DNA of 64,000 nucleotides from Echinococcus granulosus (lineage: Eukaryota; Platyhelminthes; Cestoda; Cyclophyllidea; Taeniidae), in assembly GCF_000524195.1 (NCBI RefSeq), contig NW_020170381.1, positions 1,908,870 to 1,972,869 on the forward strand, read 5' to 3'. Of this stretch, positions 41,301 to 47,285 are shown one piece after another (within the stretch, counting starts at the first letter, position 1; each line of letters starts with the position of its first letter). A model generated the notes under the pieces. It was given only the letters and a program-made list of their open reading frames with translations. It was not told the DNA's origin and did not search any database. The position numbers were made by a program, and so were the translations under genes.

Positions 41301-44237
41301 GTTAGGCTGGCTTATAAGCGGTCACATGCGTCGTTGTCATCTTTAATTTATCGTGTTGTGACTGCACAACTCCTAGGGTCGGGGTAAGTTTTTTCCTTGT
41401 GAAATTTTTTATGCGGTTTAAGTGATCAATTTTTCATAAGAAGGAGAGCCGCCTGACGTGTTGACCTTGACCCTAGTTTCCTGATCTAAGTAATGGCAGG
41501 CATACCCGATCAGCAGCTTGTAGTCACTGTTAATATCCATTCTTAATGCTGATAAATGATACTTGAGGTTTGTAATGCAGTGATGTTACGGTTTACCATG
41601 TTTGGCAAGTAGAGGCGAACAATTGGATGATCTCGCTCGTTAGCATATTCCGCCGACGGAGCCCGGCTATAACGCCGTTGTTCGTCATTGTGGGAATTAT
41701 CTTTGCACCTTAACCTTGATTATACCACGAACCTCACGGTTACACTGCCCTTCTGACGAATTTGTGACCTTTCGCCTCCCTTTATCTTCGACGATTGGGG
41801 GGGGGGGGGGTTACTTGGAATTTTGAGTTTGTTAGCTCTTCTCTGTTCGATATGAGCTTAAATCGAACATACAATTCTTCCCTGACGTAAATATAGAATT
41901 CATTAATTTCAGCTATTTGTTTAGATGAGTGAATATATTGAGCCAAAGCAACAATTTCATTCTTTGTAAGGAATGACATGTGCCTTGATTAGGAGAAGCT
42001 TTGCCTTCATCAGCGTTCCGTTTTTTATACCTAAATGACGACCCGGTAGTGTTGTTGGTTGATAAGTAGTTTAATCGTCCGCATCGATCGCTGCATTTTC
42101 CACCACGTATTTGCTATGTCCGTTGCGGTAGTCGGCAGCTGCGGCAATTTGACGCGTGACTATTGCTGCACCCTCAGTGGGAATTTCCCATTGGTCGGTT
42201 CGGTTCATGCACTGGGGTGCGTACGTGCATGAAGGCAGGAGGCGAAGTTGGCGATCCTGCCCCCTCTCCTGAGACTTCGAGATTTAAAGGGGAAGGAGGT
42301 TTGGGGAGAATTTTATGTCCCCCAGGTCACTGGTATGCATCTCTTGGCCTGATACGCCAGAAGTATCTTTTCCAAGCCTCTAACTGAACATCTAAATTGC
42401 TCTAATGTCTAGTGAGTTCGACCCACCCTCGACTAACAGGTCCACTTTTTTACCAATAATGGGATCTAACATATCAGCACCGAATTTGTAGAGTTTTCTA
42501 AATTTGGAATTTATTGTAGTCCAATATTACCTAGTTCTTGTGATGATACTATTAGAACGAAGCAAGAAGTAGCTATCAAGCCCAAATAGCCACATTGTGT
42601 TTGACATTTACCATTAATAACAGTTGACCCCCGTCAAGGTGTGCCTGACCCGTGTCAACCGACTCATTTCAGTTAAAGGCAGTGCACGCCTTCAGAAACA
42701 GTTTGGATAATTCGACTGAACGCCAACACATTGCCATGGCGCTACACCAGCAGCGTCAGGCCAAGTGTCGCGAAGTCCGAGCAGCATCCATGGCCCAACA
42801 TCTACAGCAGCAGCAATTAAATCAGCAAAAACAGCCGCACAACTCATCCAACGACACCCAGATGGCAGATAACATTCGCGAATTCTATCGCACGCCCACT
42901 ATGCTGGCTGAAGACGAGCCCTTATATTCACACGGACAACCCCAGCAGGAGCATCAGCTACGGGAGGAGGAGCATGAGGAGGGGTTTGAGCAGGGGAGAG
43001 GTGGTTGGAGAGGCACATTGATGGAAGAGCAGAGCTCAACGAGTTACGATGTGAACAGTCTGGTTGAGGAGCCGGATGCTCAAGATTCGCGGGCTCAGGA
43101 GGCGAGAGAGGAGGTGTTCAGGGAGGGGGATAAGTTCAGCCAGCAAATACCACTGTGGCTACCCTCGGAGGAGGACCGTCGCACCCCAACACTTCCGTGG
43201 ACCTCCTCGCTGGATGCGGAGACGCTGATGGAAGTAGGCACCACGCCGACTCCAGGAAGTGGACGGAGAAAATCGACTAAAAAGACGCCTGCTCCACCTC
43301 CTCCAGTGACTCGGAGTCAGGCTCGTCAGAAATCCTCTTCCTCGGGCTCTTCCACATCCTCGCTGACATAGTCTCTTGACCACTTCTCTCTCCCACTAGT
43401 TCGCTCGCTCGTCCTTTCTCCCTTTTCCCTCTTCCTTACCACCACCCACACCCACCTATGCAATCACCCTCACCACATAATAGAGCAGAAGCGCGAAAGG
43501 GAAAGACATTTTGTGTGCACCCCTAGCGAGAGAATGTGTGTATGTGTGCGTGCTTGTTTTTACGTGTAATTATGTAGACAGTCCCACATCTCCGAACCCC
43601 GAAAATGAAAGGCTCTTCTCGCGCGCCTCGCATAGTTTACGATGCCTTTGTGCAACCCTAGCCAACTACGTTAAATACGAGTGAGTACGGCATGCGCGCA
43701 TACTTTGTCGCGGGCTTGTTCAGCATGCTCTCTGCCTCGTTGTTGTGCTCTCTATTGAACACGATCCCTTCGTACTTCATGCATTTCCGGAACTGTCCCG
43801 AACACTGAAAGAAGATACCTGTTTTATTGCGTTTTCTCCGTTTCCATGAATCCACGCTTTAAACGTGAGCTCTATCTCATGAGGAACCGCAAGACTTTAC
43901 TTCTTTCGCATTGCATGATTTCTTATCTGTTGTACCGGAGGATGGCGTTAGAGCAAGATACCGACTTAATTGTTATTTTATATTATAGCTCCGCGTGGTA
44001 GAAGCGTTCAAAGCGAGTCTGCCAAGTCGTCTGGCAGGCCTGAATCGCGAGAGCGTGACATCCTTGCATCGCGCATTGGTCCAGTGTCCTAAGCCTCTCT
44101 CGCTCACCTCCTTGGTGGACGCCGAAGTGGAGAAAATACCCACTCAGCCGACCTCCCGGACTCAATCTAGCCCTGCTTCGGGCTTTCACTACTCCAAGGC
44201 CCCACCGTCTCCGCGTTCCTTATTTGATTACAATTAG
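3688..44237 (+). CDS. ATP2B: Plasma-membrane calcium-transporting ATPase (PMCA), complete, three alternative 3' ends
   Basis: P-type (P2B) ATPase that pumps Ca2+ out of the cell using ATP and is activated by calmodulin. Constant exons: 3688-3862, 4173-4346, 8963-9214, 11530-11655, 15432-15734, 16750-16965, 17420-17637, 18314-18553, 21168-21418, 26239-26384, 27491-28191, 29189-29402, 29789-30006, 30170-30277, 30434-30775. They total 3684 nt, exactly 1228 codons with consistent phases. Alternative last exons A 32426-32710, B 42673-43371 and C 43989-44237 give proteins of about 1322, 1460 and 1310 aa (vertebrate PMCAs are about 1200). Landmarks: TGEA at 224-227, PEGLP in TM4, DKTGT with Asp511, KGASE at Lys643, [17 protein letters not shown] (851-859), TM6 Asn947/Asp951, and a calmodulin-binding start [15 protein letters not shown] (1214-1228). 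Ten membrane segments fit the family. The core is strongly conserved. The exon 3 start and the exon 12 end are the least certain boundaries. Confidence 0.95.
3863..4172 (+). other. PMCA intron 1
   Basis: 310 bp, T-rich, GT-AG. Nothing else seen. Confidence 0.85.
4173..4346 (+). CDS. ATP2B: PMCA exon 2: N-domain end and transmembrane segment 1
   Basis: Acceptor CTTTTCAG at 4172, donor GTAAGT at 4347. It encodes [18 protein letters not shown] and [13 protein letters not shown], near-identical to the family block ([21 protein letters not shown]), then TM1 ending SLALSLYSK. Phase 1 on both sides. Confidence 0.93.
4347..8962 (+). other. PMCA intron 2
   Basis: 4.6 kb, AT-rich. Contains an 11-C run at 8158-8168 and many short ORFs without recognisable domains. 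A missed small exon coding for the first extracellular loop could be here, but none was convincing. Confidence 0.7.
8963..9214 (+). CDS. ATP2B: PMCA exon 3: first extracellular loop, TM2, start of actuator domain
   Basis: Encodes [20 protein letters not shown] (TM2), [17 protein letters not shown] and [14 protein letters not shown], all diagnostic of PMCA. The donor is GTACGT at 9215. The acceptor is the uncertain end. The frame is open well upstream, but joining at the obvious CAG (8932) to the phase-1 donor of exon 2 makes a TGA codon. The AG at 8961-8962 (TGCCTTATAG) restores the frame, with a short loop YSKYSGGSVGG. A small exon between 4347 and 8962 is an alternative. Confidence 0.82.
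9215..11529 (+). other. PMCA intron 3
   Basis: 2.3 kb, AT-rich. No exon or repeat recognised. The reading frames at 9613-9909 and 10813-11112 (minus) lack family signatures. Confidence 0.75.
11530..11655 (+). CDS. ATP2B: PMCA exon 4: actuator-domain catalytic loop
   Basis: Acceptor GTCTTTAG at 11529, donor GTAAAC at 11656, phase 1 both ends. Reads [20 protein letters not shown], then [13 protein letters not shown] and DPMLLSG. This loop helps hydrolyse the phosphoenzyme. The glutamate is present but the usual TGES serine is alanine here. Confidence 0.93.
11656..15431 (+). other. PMCA intron 4
   Basis: 3.8 kb, AT-rich; no exon, RNA gene or mobile element recognised. Confidence 0.75.
15432..15734 (+). 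CDS. ATP2B: PMCA exon 5: end of actuator domain and divergent loop
   Basis: Acceptor GCCTAG, donor GTAAGT at 15735, phase 1 both ends. Begins with the conserved [20 protein letters not shown] and GIIFTLLGA. It then runs into about 65 residues rich in Gly, Pro, Ala and Thr that match nothing I recognise. This is the cytosolic loop before TM3, where mammalian PMCAs have a variable lipid-binding and splice-site A region. Confidence 0.92.
15735..16749 (+). other. PMCA intron 5
   Basis: 1.0 kb with a T/C-rich 3' end leading to the exon 6 acceptor. Nothing else seen. Confidence 0.8.
16750..16965 (+). CDS. ATP2B: PMCA exon 6: basic loop before TM3
   Basis: Acceptor TACCTCTAG at 16749, donor GTAGGC at 16966, phase 1 both ends. 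It contains [20 protein letters not shown] and AGVIGQIG, matching the family K.EKSVLQGKLT.LA..IGKAG. The strongly basic run corresponds to the acidic-lipid-responsive loop of mammalian PMCA. The first 25 residues are lineage-specific. Confidence 0.92.
16966..17419 (+). other. PMCA intron 6
   Basis: 454 bp; nothing notable. Confidence 0.8.
17420..17637 (+). CDS. ATP2B: PMCA exon 7: TM3 and TM4
   Basis: Acceptor TTGTTGCAG, donor GTAGGT at 17638, ends in phase 0. TM3 is [19 protein letters not shown]4 contains the ion-binding [19 protein letters not shown] followed by KKMMK, essentially identical across PMCAs. Confidence 0.96.
17638..18313 (+). other. PMCA intron 7
   Basis: 676 bp, T-rich; nothing notable. 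Confidence 0.8.
18314..18553 (+). CDS. ATP2B: PMCA exon 8: phosphorylation site
   Basis: Acceptor GAATTTCAG, donor GTTAGT at 18554, phase 0 both ends. [20 protein letters not shown] is followed by [17 protein letters not shown]. Asp511 is the aspartate that forms the phosphoenzyme. It ends in the nucleotide-binding domain. Confidence 0.96.
18554..21167 (+). other. PMCA intron 8
   Basis: 2.6 kb. A GC-richer patch near 20390-20580 has overlapping short ORFs on both strands but no recognisable protein family. No repeat identified. Confidence 0.7.
21168..21418 (+). CDS. ATP2B: PMCA exon 9: nucleotide-binding domain
   Basis: Acceptor AATTCACAG, donor GTGAGT at 21419, ends in phase 2. Contains [29 protein letters not shown] and [12 protein letters not shown]. 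The KGASE lysine (643) is the conserved nucleotide-pocket lysine. Confidence 0.95.
24764..25003 (+). CDS. Candidate nested gene: small secreted peptide precursor, 79 aa
   Basis: Single-exon ORF inside PMCA intron 9, same strand. It starts [20 protein letters not shown], with a leucine-rich hydrophobic core at residues 13-22, then [10 protein letters not shown], a good signal-peptide cleavage region. About 49 further residues follow, including [20 protein letters not shown], a glycine run and a basic end (SKRRRP) before TAG. This has the build of a short secreted peptide or neuropeptide precursor, and its codon use looks more ordered than the surrounding intron. I do not recognise the mature peptide. 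There is no GKR amidation site, and the poly-leucine is partly a CTG/TTG-rich repeat, so a chance ORF remains possible. Confidence 0.4.
   Translation: MAVRTSASRNCTLLLLLLLLVVTAPPLTLADMSRPGEKVQTGAFFEPQFARYRTNIDFSVGLSSSIAVGGGGGSKRRRP
26173..26194 (+). repeat. (GT)11 dinucleotide repeat upstream of PMCA exon 10
   Basis: Uninterrupted 22-nt GT repeat, with 44 nt between its end and the first base of exon 10. UG repeats in RNA bind CELF and TDP-43 family splicing factors (general knowledge). Confidence 0.95.
26239..26384 (+). CDS. ATP2B: PMCA exon 10: nucleotide-binding domain
   Basis: Acceptor CTCTTTCAG at 26238, donor GTGCGT at 26385. Starts with the base that completes the lysine codon, then [14 protein letters not shown] and [20 protein letters not shown] (family V..VIEPMA.DGLRTI..AYR). 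A (GT)n tract lies 44 nt upstream of its acceptor. Confidence 0.94.
26385..27490 (+). other. PMCA intron 10
   Basis: 1.1 kb. A 155-codon minus-strand frame at 26431-26898 and a shorter plus-strand frame overlap here, with no recognised domain. Otherwise AT-rich. Confidence 0.75.
27491..28191 (+). CDS. ATP2B: PMCA exon 11: end of N-domain, hinge, TM5
   Basis: The largest constant exon, about 233 codons. Acceptor GGCAG at 27490, donor GTGAGT at 28192, ends in phase 0. Contains [72 protein letters not shown] and TM5 [20 protein letters not shown]. All hinge residues needed for Mg2+ and phosphate handling are intact. Confidence 0.97.
28192..29188 (+). other. PMCA intron 11
   Basis: 1.0 kb, AT-rich; nothing recognised. 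Confidence 0.8.
29189..29402 (+). CDS. ATP2B: PMCA exon 12: TM6 and TM7
   Basis: Acceptor GTCTACAG at 29188. [20 protein letters not shown] gives TM6 with the Ca2+-ligand positions Asn947 and Asp951. TM7 is [15 protein letters not shown]. The family has a glutamine before DSPLK that is absent here. The end is placed at 29402, where a GC donor (CAG/GCATGC) joins exon 13 to give [13 protein letters not shown], matching the family FxGEKxFxIDSGR without a gap. A GT donor at 29520 (GTATGA, same phase) is the alternative and would insert 39 unmatched residues. Confidence 0.9.
29403..29788 (+). other. PMCA intron 12, probable GC-AG intron
   Basis: 386 bp. The donor reads CAG/GCATGC and the acceptor TCGTGTAG. 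GC-AG introns are a minor U2-type class (about 1% in animals). The +1, +3 and +5 donor positions still match consensus. Confidence 0.65.
29789..30006 (+). CDS. ATP2B: PMCA exon 13: TM8 and TM9
   Basis: Acceptor TCGTGTAG at 29788, donor GTGAGC at 30007. Only entry in phase 1 keeps it open; the other two frames hit stops at once. Contains [37 protein letters not shown] and the start of TM9 (TTFVLQ). Confidence 0.95.
30170..30277 (+). CDS. ATP2B: PMCA exon 14: TM9 end and TM10
   Basis: 36 codons, acceptor TCCTCTCAG, donor GTACGC at 30278, phase 0 both ends. [17 protein letters not shown] and then [17 protein letters not shown], the family TM10 signature. Confidence 0.95.
30434..30775 (+). CDS. 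ATP2B: PMCA exon 15: C-terminal linker and first half of the calmodulin-binding domain
   Basis: Acceptor TTTCAACAG at 30433, donor at 30776 (GTATAT), phase 0 both ends, 114 codons. Starts [20 protein letters not shown], then a variable linker with an acidic Ser/Glu stretch ([20 protein letters not shown]). It ends with [15 protein letters not shown]. The family has GQILWFRGLNRIQTQ, and this is the exact point where vertebrate PMCAs splice alternative C-termini. Confidence 0.95.
30776..32425 (+). other. PMCA intron 15 (to exon A), regulated splice region
   Basis: 1.65 kb. It ends with a pyrimidine-rich stretch at 32313-32347, a (GT)14 tract 32348-32375 and a purine-containing run to the exon A acceptor. 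No further exon found. Confidence 0.7.
32348..32375 (+). repeat. (GT)14 dinucleotide repeat upstream of PMCA exon A
   Basis: 28 nt of GT with 50 nt between its end and exon A. Degenerate TG-rich sequence continues to about 32394. Confidence 0.95.
32426..32710 (+). CDS. ATP2B: PMCA alternative last exon A
   Basis: AG acceptor at 32424-32425, phase 0, 94 codons and stop TAA 32708-32710. Begins [20 protein letters not shown], then [11 protein letters not shown], and [12 protein letters not shown], where RRQS is a protein kinase A-type site. Mammalian PMCA 'a' tails have a comparable RRQPSIAS. It ends in an acidic run (SVDDDADD). It replaces the second half of the calmodulin-binding helix, so calmodulin affinity should differ (inference). 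The pyrimidine tract before the acceptor is weak and a 28-nt (GT)n lies 50 nt upstream. Confidence 0.82.
   Translation, partial: ATRDHELDHRSDEFMGRVRRFTLSQINTEAMQHPLVLAARRQSINLSSTGVGEDSRLSSQYRLGGIGSLEEEPEESVDDDADDGGCGDDPEANR
32995..33002 (+). promoter_or_regulatory. Pumilio-type element in variant A 3' UTR
   Basis: TGTATATA matches the PUF-protein site UGUANAUA. It sits in an AT-rich TATATGTATG stretch 285 nt after the exon A stop. Short motifs arise by chance in such sequence. Confidence 0.3.
33518..33523 (+). promoter_or_regulatory. Candidate poly(A) signal for PMCA variant A
   Basis: AATAAA about 0.8 kb after the exon A stop; the first canonical hexamer I found downstream. Position fits a transcript ending before the 9-kb gap to exon B. 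Confidence 0.55.
41797..41810 (+). repeat. Homopolymer run of 14 G
   Basis: Fourteen consecutive G in PMCA intron sequence. Prone to length error and polymorphism. Confidence 0.9.
42673..43371 (+). CDS. ATP2B: PMCA alternative last exon B (long Gln/Glu-rich tail)
   Basis: Acceptor ACTCATTTCAG at 42672, phase 0, 232 codons, stop TAG 43369-43371. [13 protein letters not shown] continues the calmodulin-binding helix as in vertebrate 'b' tails (IRVVKAFRSSL). Then come a Gln-rich stretch ([13 protein letters not shown]), an acidic region around [13 protein letters not shown], and a basic Pro-rich end ([16 protein letters not shown]). The C-terminus SSLT does not fit the PDZ ligand ETSL/V of mammalian PMCA b forms. 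Confidence 0.88.
   Translation, partial: LKAVHAFRNSLDNSTERQHIAMALHQQRQAKCREVRAASMAQHLQQQQLNQQKQPHNSSNDTQMADNIREFYRTPTMLAEDEPLYSHGQPQQEHQLREEEHEEGFEQGRGGWRGTLMEEQSSTSYDVNSLVEEPDAQDSRAQEAREEVFREGDKFSQQIPLWLPSEEDRRTPTLPWTSSLDAETLMEVGTTPTPGSGRRKSTKKTPAPPPPVTRSQARQKSSSSGSSTSSLT
43372..43988 (+). other. Exon B 3' UTR or intron to exon C
   Basis: 617 bp starting with a C/T-rich stretch. No canonical poly(A) hexamer was found on the plus strand. It may be retained as 3' UTR in variant B. Confidence 0.6.
43989..44237 (+). CDS. ATP2B: PMCA alternative last exon C (short tail)
   Basis: Acceptor TATATTATAG at 43988, phase 0, 82 codons, stop TAG 44235-44237. [20 protein letters not shown] closely matches the vertebrate calmodulin-binding continuation, and [10 protein letters not shown] corresponds to family RTSIHNFM. 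The tail is Ser/Pro-rich and ends SLFDYN. It resembles exon B at its start, suggesting exon duplication. Confidence 0.88.
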   Translation, partial: LRVVEAFKASLPSRLAGLNRESVTSLHRALVQCPKPLSLTSLVDAEVEKIPTQPTSRTQSSPASGFHYSKAPPSPRSLFDYN

Positions 44238-45046
44238 TGTGAGAGGGGGTGAAGGTGAAGTGAAAGGAGTGCTCGGCACGCACAGACATCCATGTTTTGC
44301 GGGCTCTCTGTGGGCTTCCTCCAATCCGCCTTCCTTGCTCCATCAAATCATTCGATTCTGTGATTAAGCCACCTCCATTCATCTCCATTTTTTAATAATT
44401 GTCTCCTATTTTAGTACCTTCAATGCAATAGAGAGTAGTTGAGTCGTTAGTTGTCAATTTACCCGCCCACATGTTCACATTCCCACTCTTCGCTCCTTTC
44501 CCCTCCCTCCTATGCTGCTAAGCCTTGGGCCAGCGTTGAATCGCACAACCACACCGCTCTCATTGTCACTGCCATCACCAACTAAATGAGCATATGCATA
44601 TGTCGATGTTTTTATCTCAACGTAGGAGCAGTTCTCCGCTGTTATATATGTATTTTGCTAACTATGGCCATCCATTCCTTTCCTCCTTGTGCTTGTGCTC
44701 TGCATTCTGCTACACAGGCACACGCACACGCGTGCTCGATCGCGTCTCACTCAACAACGCCTACCGACCGCGTTCTGTTATACTGAGGTGCTCAAACGAT
44801 TACCACAACCATTCTTTCTATGCGTTGGATGCGATTTGTGAATCTTCCGGCCTGTACCCCGCTCCCTGCGTCCACCATCATAAATACGTCCCAAATCACT
44901 CCTTACTTCCACTACTCCCTTCCCCTCTTCCTTCCAAACTAGATACCCTGTGTTTGTGCGTGATGTTTAGCTTCTCGCTCCCCTAGTTATTGGGTAGTTG
45001 GAATCCACCTCTCGCTTCTAACACTCCTTCAGTACCCGCCTTCTCT

Positions 45047-45062
45047 CTATCTATCTATCTAT
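45047..45062 (+). repeat. (CTAT)4 microsatellite
   Basis: Four perfect CTAT units about 30 nt before the AATAAA at 45092. Confidence 0.85.
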
Positions 45063-45091
45063 TTAAAAAATTACCATCCCTCCCTGCTGAG

Positions 45092-45097
45092 AATAAA
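45092..45097 (+). promoter_or_regulatory. Candidate poly(A) signal for PMCA variants B and C
   Basis: AATAAA 0.85 kb after the exon C stop. I found no AATAAA or ATTAAA between the exon B stop and exon C, so B and C probably share this end. Confidence 0.5.
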
Positions 45098-46004
45098 AGC
45101 AGATCTAAGTAGATCCTTAGCTAAAGATTTCTTCTTGTAGTGAAACTCATTGATGCTCACCTTTTTGCCACGGCGCAGTCACACTTGAGTCGGTCACTAG
45201 ATTTTTCAGATTAGCCAAAAGCCTCATGCGAATTAGTTGAATATAACATACTTTGGAAGAATTAAGCGCTTCCATTGTGATTTTGTTCAAATGAGAATCA
45301 GGGAATATGTACAGCATATACGAGGACTGCTCGGTTTTTTGCGAAAATCAGTGAACGAGGTCATGGAGGGTGTCTGCTGTGACAAGTCCGTACCACGTTA
45401 GAAGTGCCAGGTGCAGTACACAGGTAGGAGAGTTTCAAGCACGAAGTAGCTATTTCTCATTAATTTAACCTAACTCAAATCTAAAGATACGCGGCTGACC
45501 GTTCTAGCTCTAAAATCAGGTTTAAAGCGCTATTCAGATTTATGGGAAAGTGCTTCACCACTTTTTTGTGGGAACAAAATGTTGATCCTGCGTTTCCATG
45601 GATGCTGCATAGTTGCTGCTACCGGGGAAGTGAACAGACCAACCGATTGCTAATCTCCTCTTATTTCACAATGGTGTCCCGCCGCTGGTGCACGGTGCGG
45701 GGATATCAATCGCACTCCTACGAATATACGAATTCATTGAAGCGGGTGGGTCAGTTATTGCCTGTGCACAGTATGCCCACTTGAGGAACTAGGAATTATG
45801 GGACCGAAGAGCATGCATTCGTCATCTACCCAGCATGCTTATCCCTTTAGATTTCAAGAGTTAATATTTCCTCTTAATAGACTGCCTTGGAGTTACACCG
45901 AGTCACTGTGTTCTCAGCGGGAGAGGAGCTATAATTTGCATGATAGTAACCTAGAGGTAGATAGTGGCAAACTAGGCCTCTGTGAACAACAAGCTTTGGT
46001 ACAT

Positions 46005-46010
46005 TTTATT
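46005..46010 (-). promoter_or_regulatory. Candidate poly(A) signal for beta-mannosidase
   Basis: AATAAA on the minus strand (TTTATT on plus), about 350 nt after the stop. It is the first canonical hexamer found downstream of the gene. Confidence 0.5.
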
Positions 46011-46363
46011 TTAGAGAATGAAGTATGCTAGATGTGCGTTATATCCAAATATTTTGTGCCACACCCCTATAGAGGCATCCATCATCTTATCACTTTTTGT
46101 CAAAATATGACAAACATTGAAAATCCCCAAATTTACAGAATCGCGGCAACTTCGCTAATCCTCACAGACGATCTCATTCCAAAATGTGTACCAGATGACG
46201 GTCGTCAAGGTATTTTAAAATGAATTTAGTTAATTTACTTTTAACAAACTTGTTAAACTGAAGGAAAACTGATGAGTAGTGTCGGTATAAAACCCTACCA
46301 TCTTATTAAATTTTTTTCTGCAATATTTGCTACCAAGGCTTGGTATCCGACTGGTTTATAGGA

Positions 46364-47285
46364 TCACCTGTCGGACGCAATCGAAGCGAGTGTGTATATC
46401 CTAATAGCTTTCCACAGACGCTTTTCGAAGACAGGAATCCTTCCTTTTATGTAGTAATAGAGACTATGCTCTTCGCAGGTCAGCATATTGAAGGCGTTGT
46501 TGGAAAACCAGCCGTCGAGATTGATGTAGGGATCAATCACTAGCCAGACAAAAATCTCGGGGCTCTTCGCACGCAGCTGCACCTCGAATGCCTGGTCCCA
46601 CCGAAAAGGTGGACTCGGGATTTCGGGGGGTGTTGTATTGACGCGTCTGACCGATGTGACCGAAACAGACCCTGCTGTCGCCGGCCACTGGTGCGCCATT
46701 TCCTTGGGAGTCAGTAGAAGTACGGTATCATTCGTCTGTTCCACCGCGTTTTCAATCACTGTAGTGAGAACTCCCGACGGGCAGCTGGAGAGCAACCATT
46801 TCATAGTGAAGTTAGTGACTTCTAGAGGACATCCGTTTGGTTTCCAGGGTCCAAAATTGTCTCCGCTCTGGAAGAGCACCTTCGGTTGGGGGACAAAGGA
46901 AAGAATGGAGGAACAAACCACGCTGAGACGTATTTGGTTGTCTGTCGGTGGGTTGATTGGAGGCACCCAATTGACCAACACCCGATTTCGCACCCTGGAC
47001 ACGACTGCTCGACCAATCGGATGAGTGATTGATGCGGTGCCTCTGATGGCAAGGTAATGCGCAATCTTCCACTGACCGGCCACATCGATTGTGGACCAGG
47101 TTGGAGCTGCCCACACGTCGTTTAGCTGCCAGTAGAGATGACCCATCGATCTGCCCTGTCCCGTCGATATACAATCCCAGTTGTCGTTTGGAGCGCCTGT
47201 GAAAATTGTGCACTGATGGCGCTCCAGAAGGTTGATGTGGGTTTTGTAGGCAATAGCTTGGTAGAGCTGTGTCAGGTACGTCCAG
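46364..47285 (-). CDS. MANBA: Beta-mannosidase exon 5: barrel end and C-terminal domains
   Basis: Acceptor CTTTATAG. One base completes an Ile codon, then WTYLTQLYQAIAYKTHINLL, GHLYWQLNDVWAAPTWSTID and GQWKIAHYLA. The last 200 residues form the less conserved C-terminal domain, with DGWFSNNAFNML corresponding to human GRFSDNGFLM. Stop TGA at 46366-46364. Confidence 0.93.

Larger units (their letters stand above)
32711..42672 (+). other. Exon A 3' UTR then long intron to PMCA exon B
   Basis: 10 kb. The first 0.8 kb is the likely 3' UTR of variant A, including an AT-rich TATATGTATG segment near 32980-33060. The remainder is intron for variants B and C. A 14-G run lies at 41797-41810. Short ORFs, including 39360-39904 on both strands and 40994-41275, show no recognised family. 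No intact mobile element seen. Confidence 0.65.
44238..46363 (+). other. Convergent intergenic region: PMCA 3' UTR and beta-mannosidase 3' UTR
   Basis: 2.1 kb between two facing stop codons. PMCA 3' UTR probably runs to about 45.1 kb and the mannosidase 3' UTR to about 46.0 kb. A short (CTAT)4 lies at 45047-45062. Small ORFs have no recognised domains. Confidence 0.65.

Noticed and set aside
46638..47024. 128-codon plus-strand ORF
   Set aside because: Antisense shadow of beta-mannosidase exon 5.
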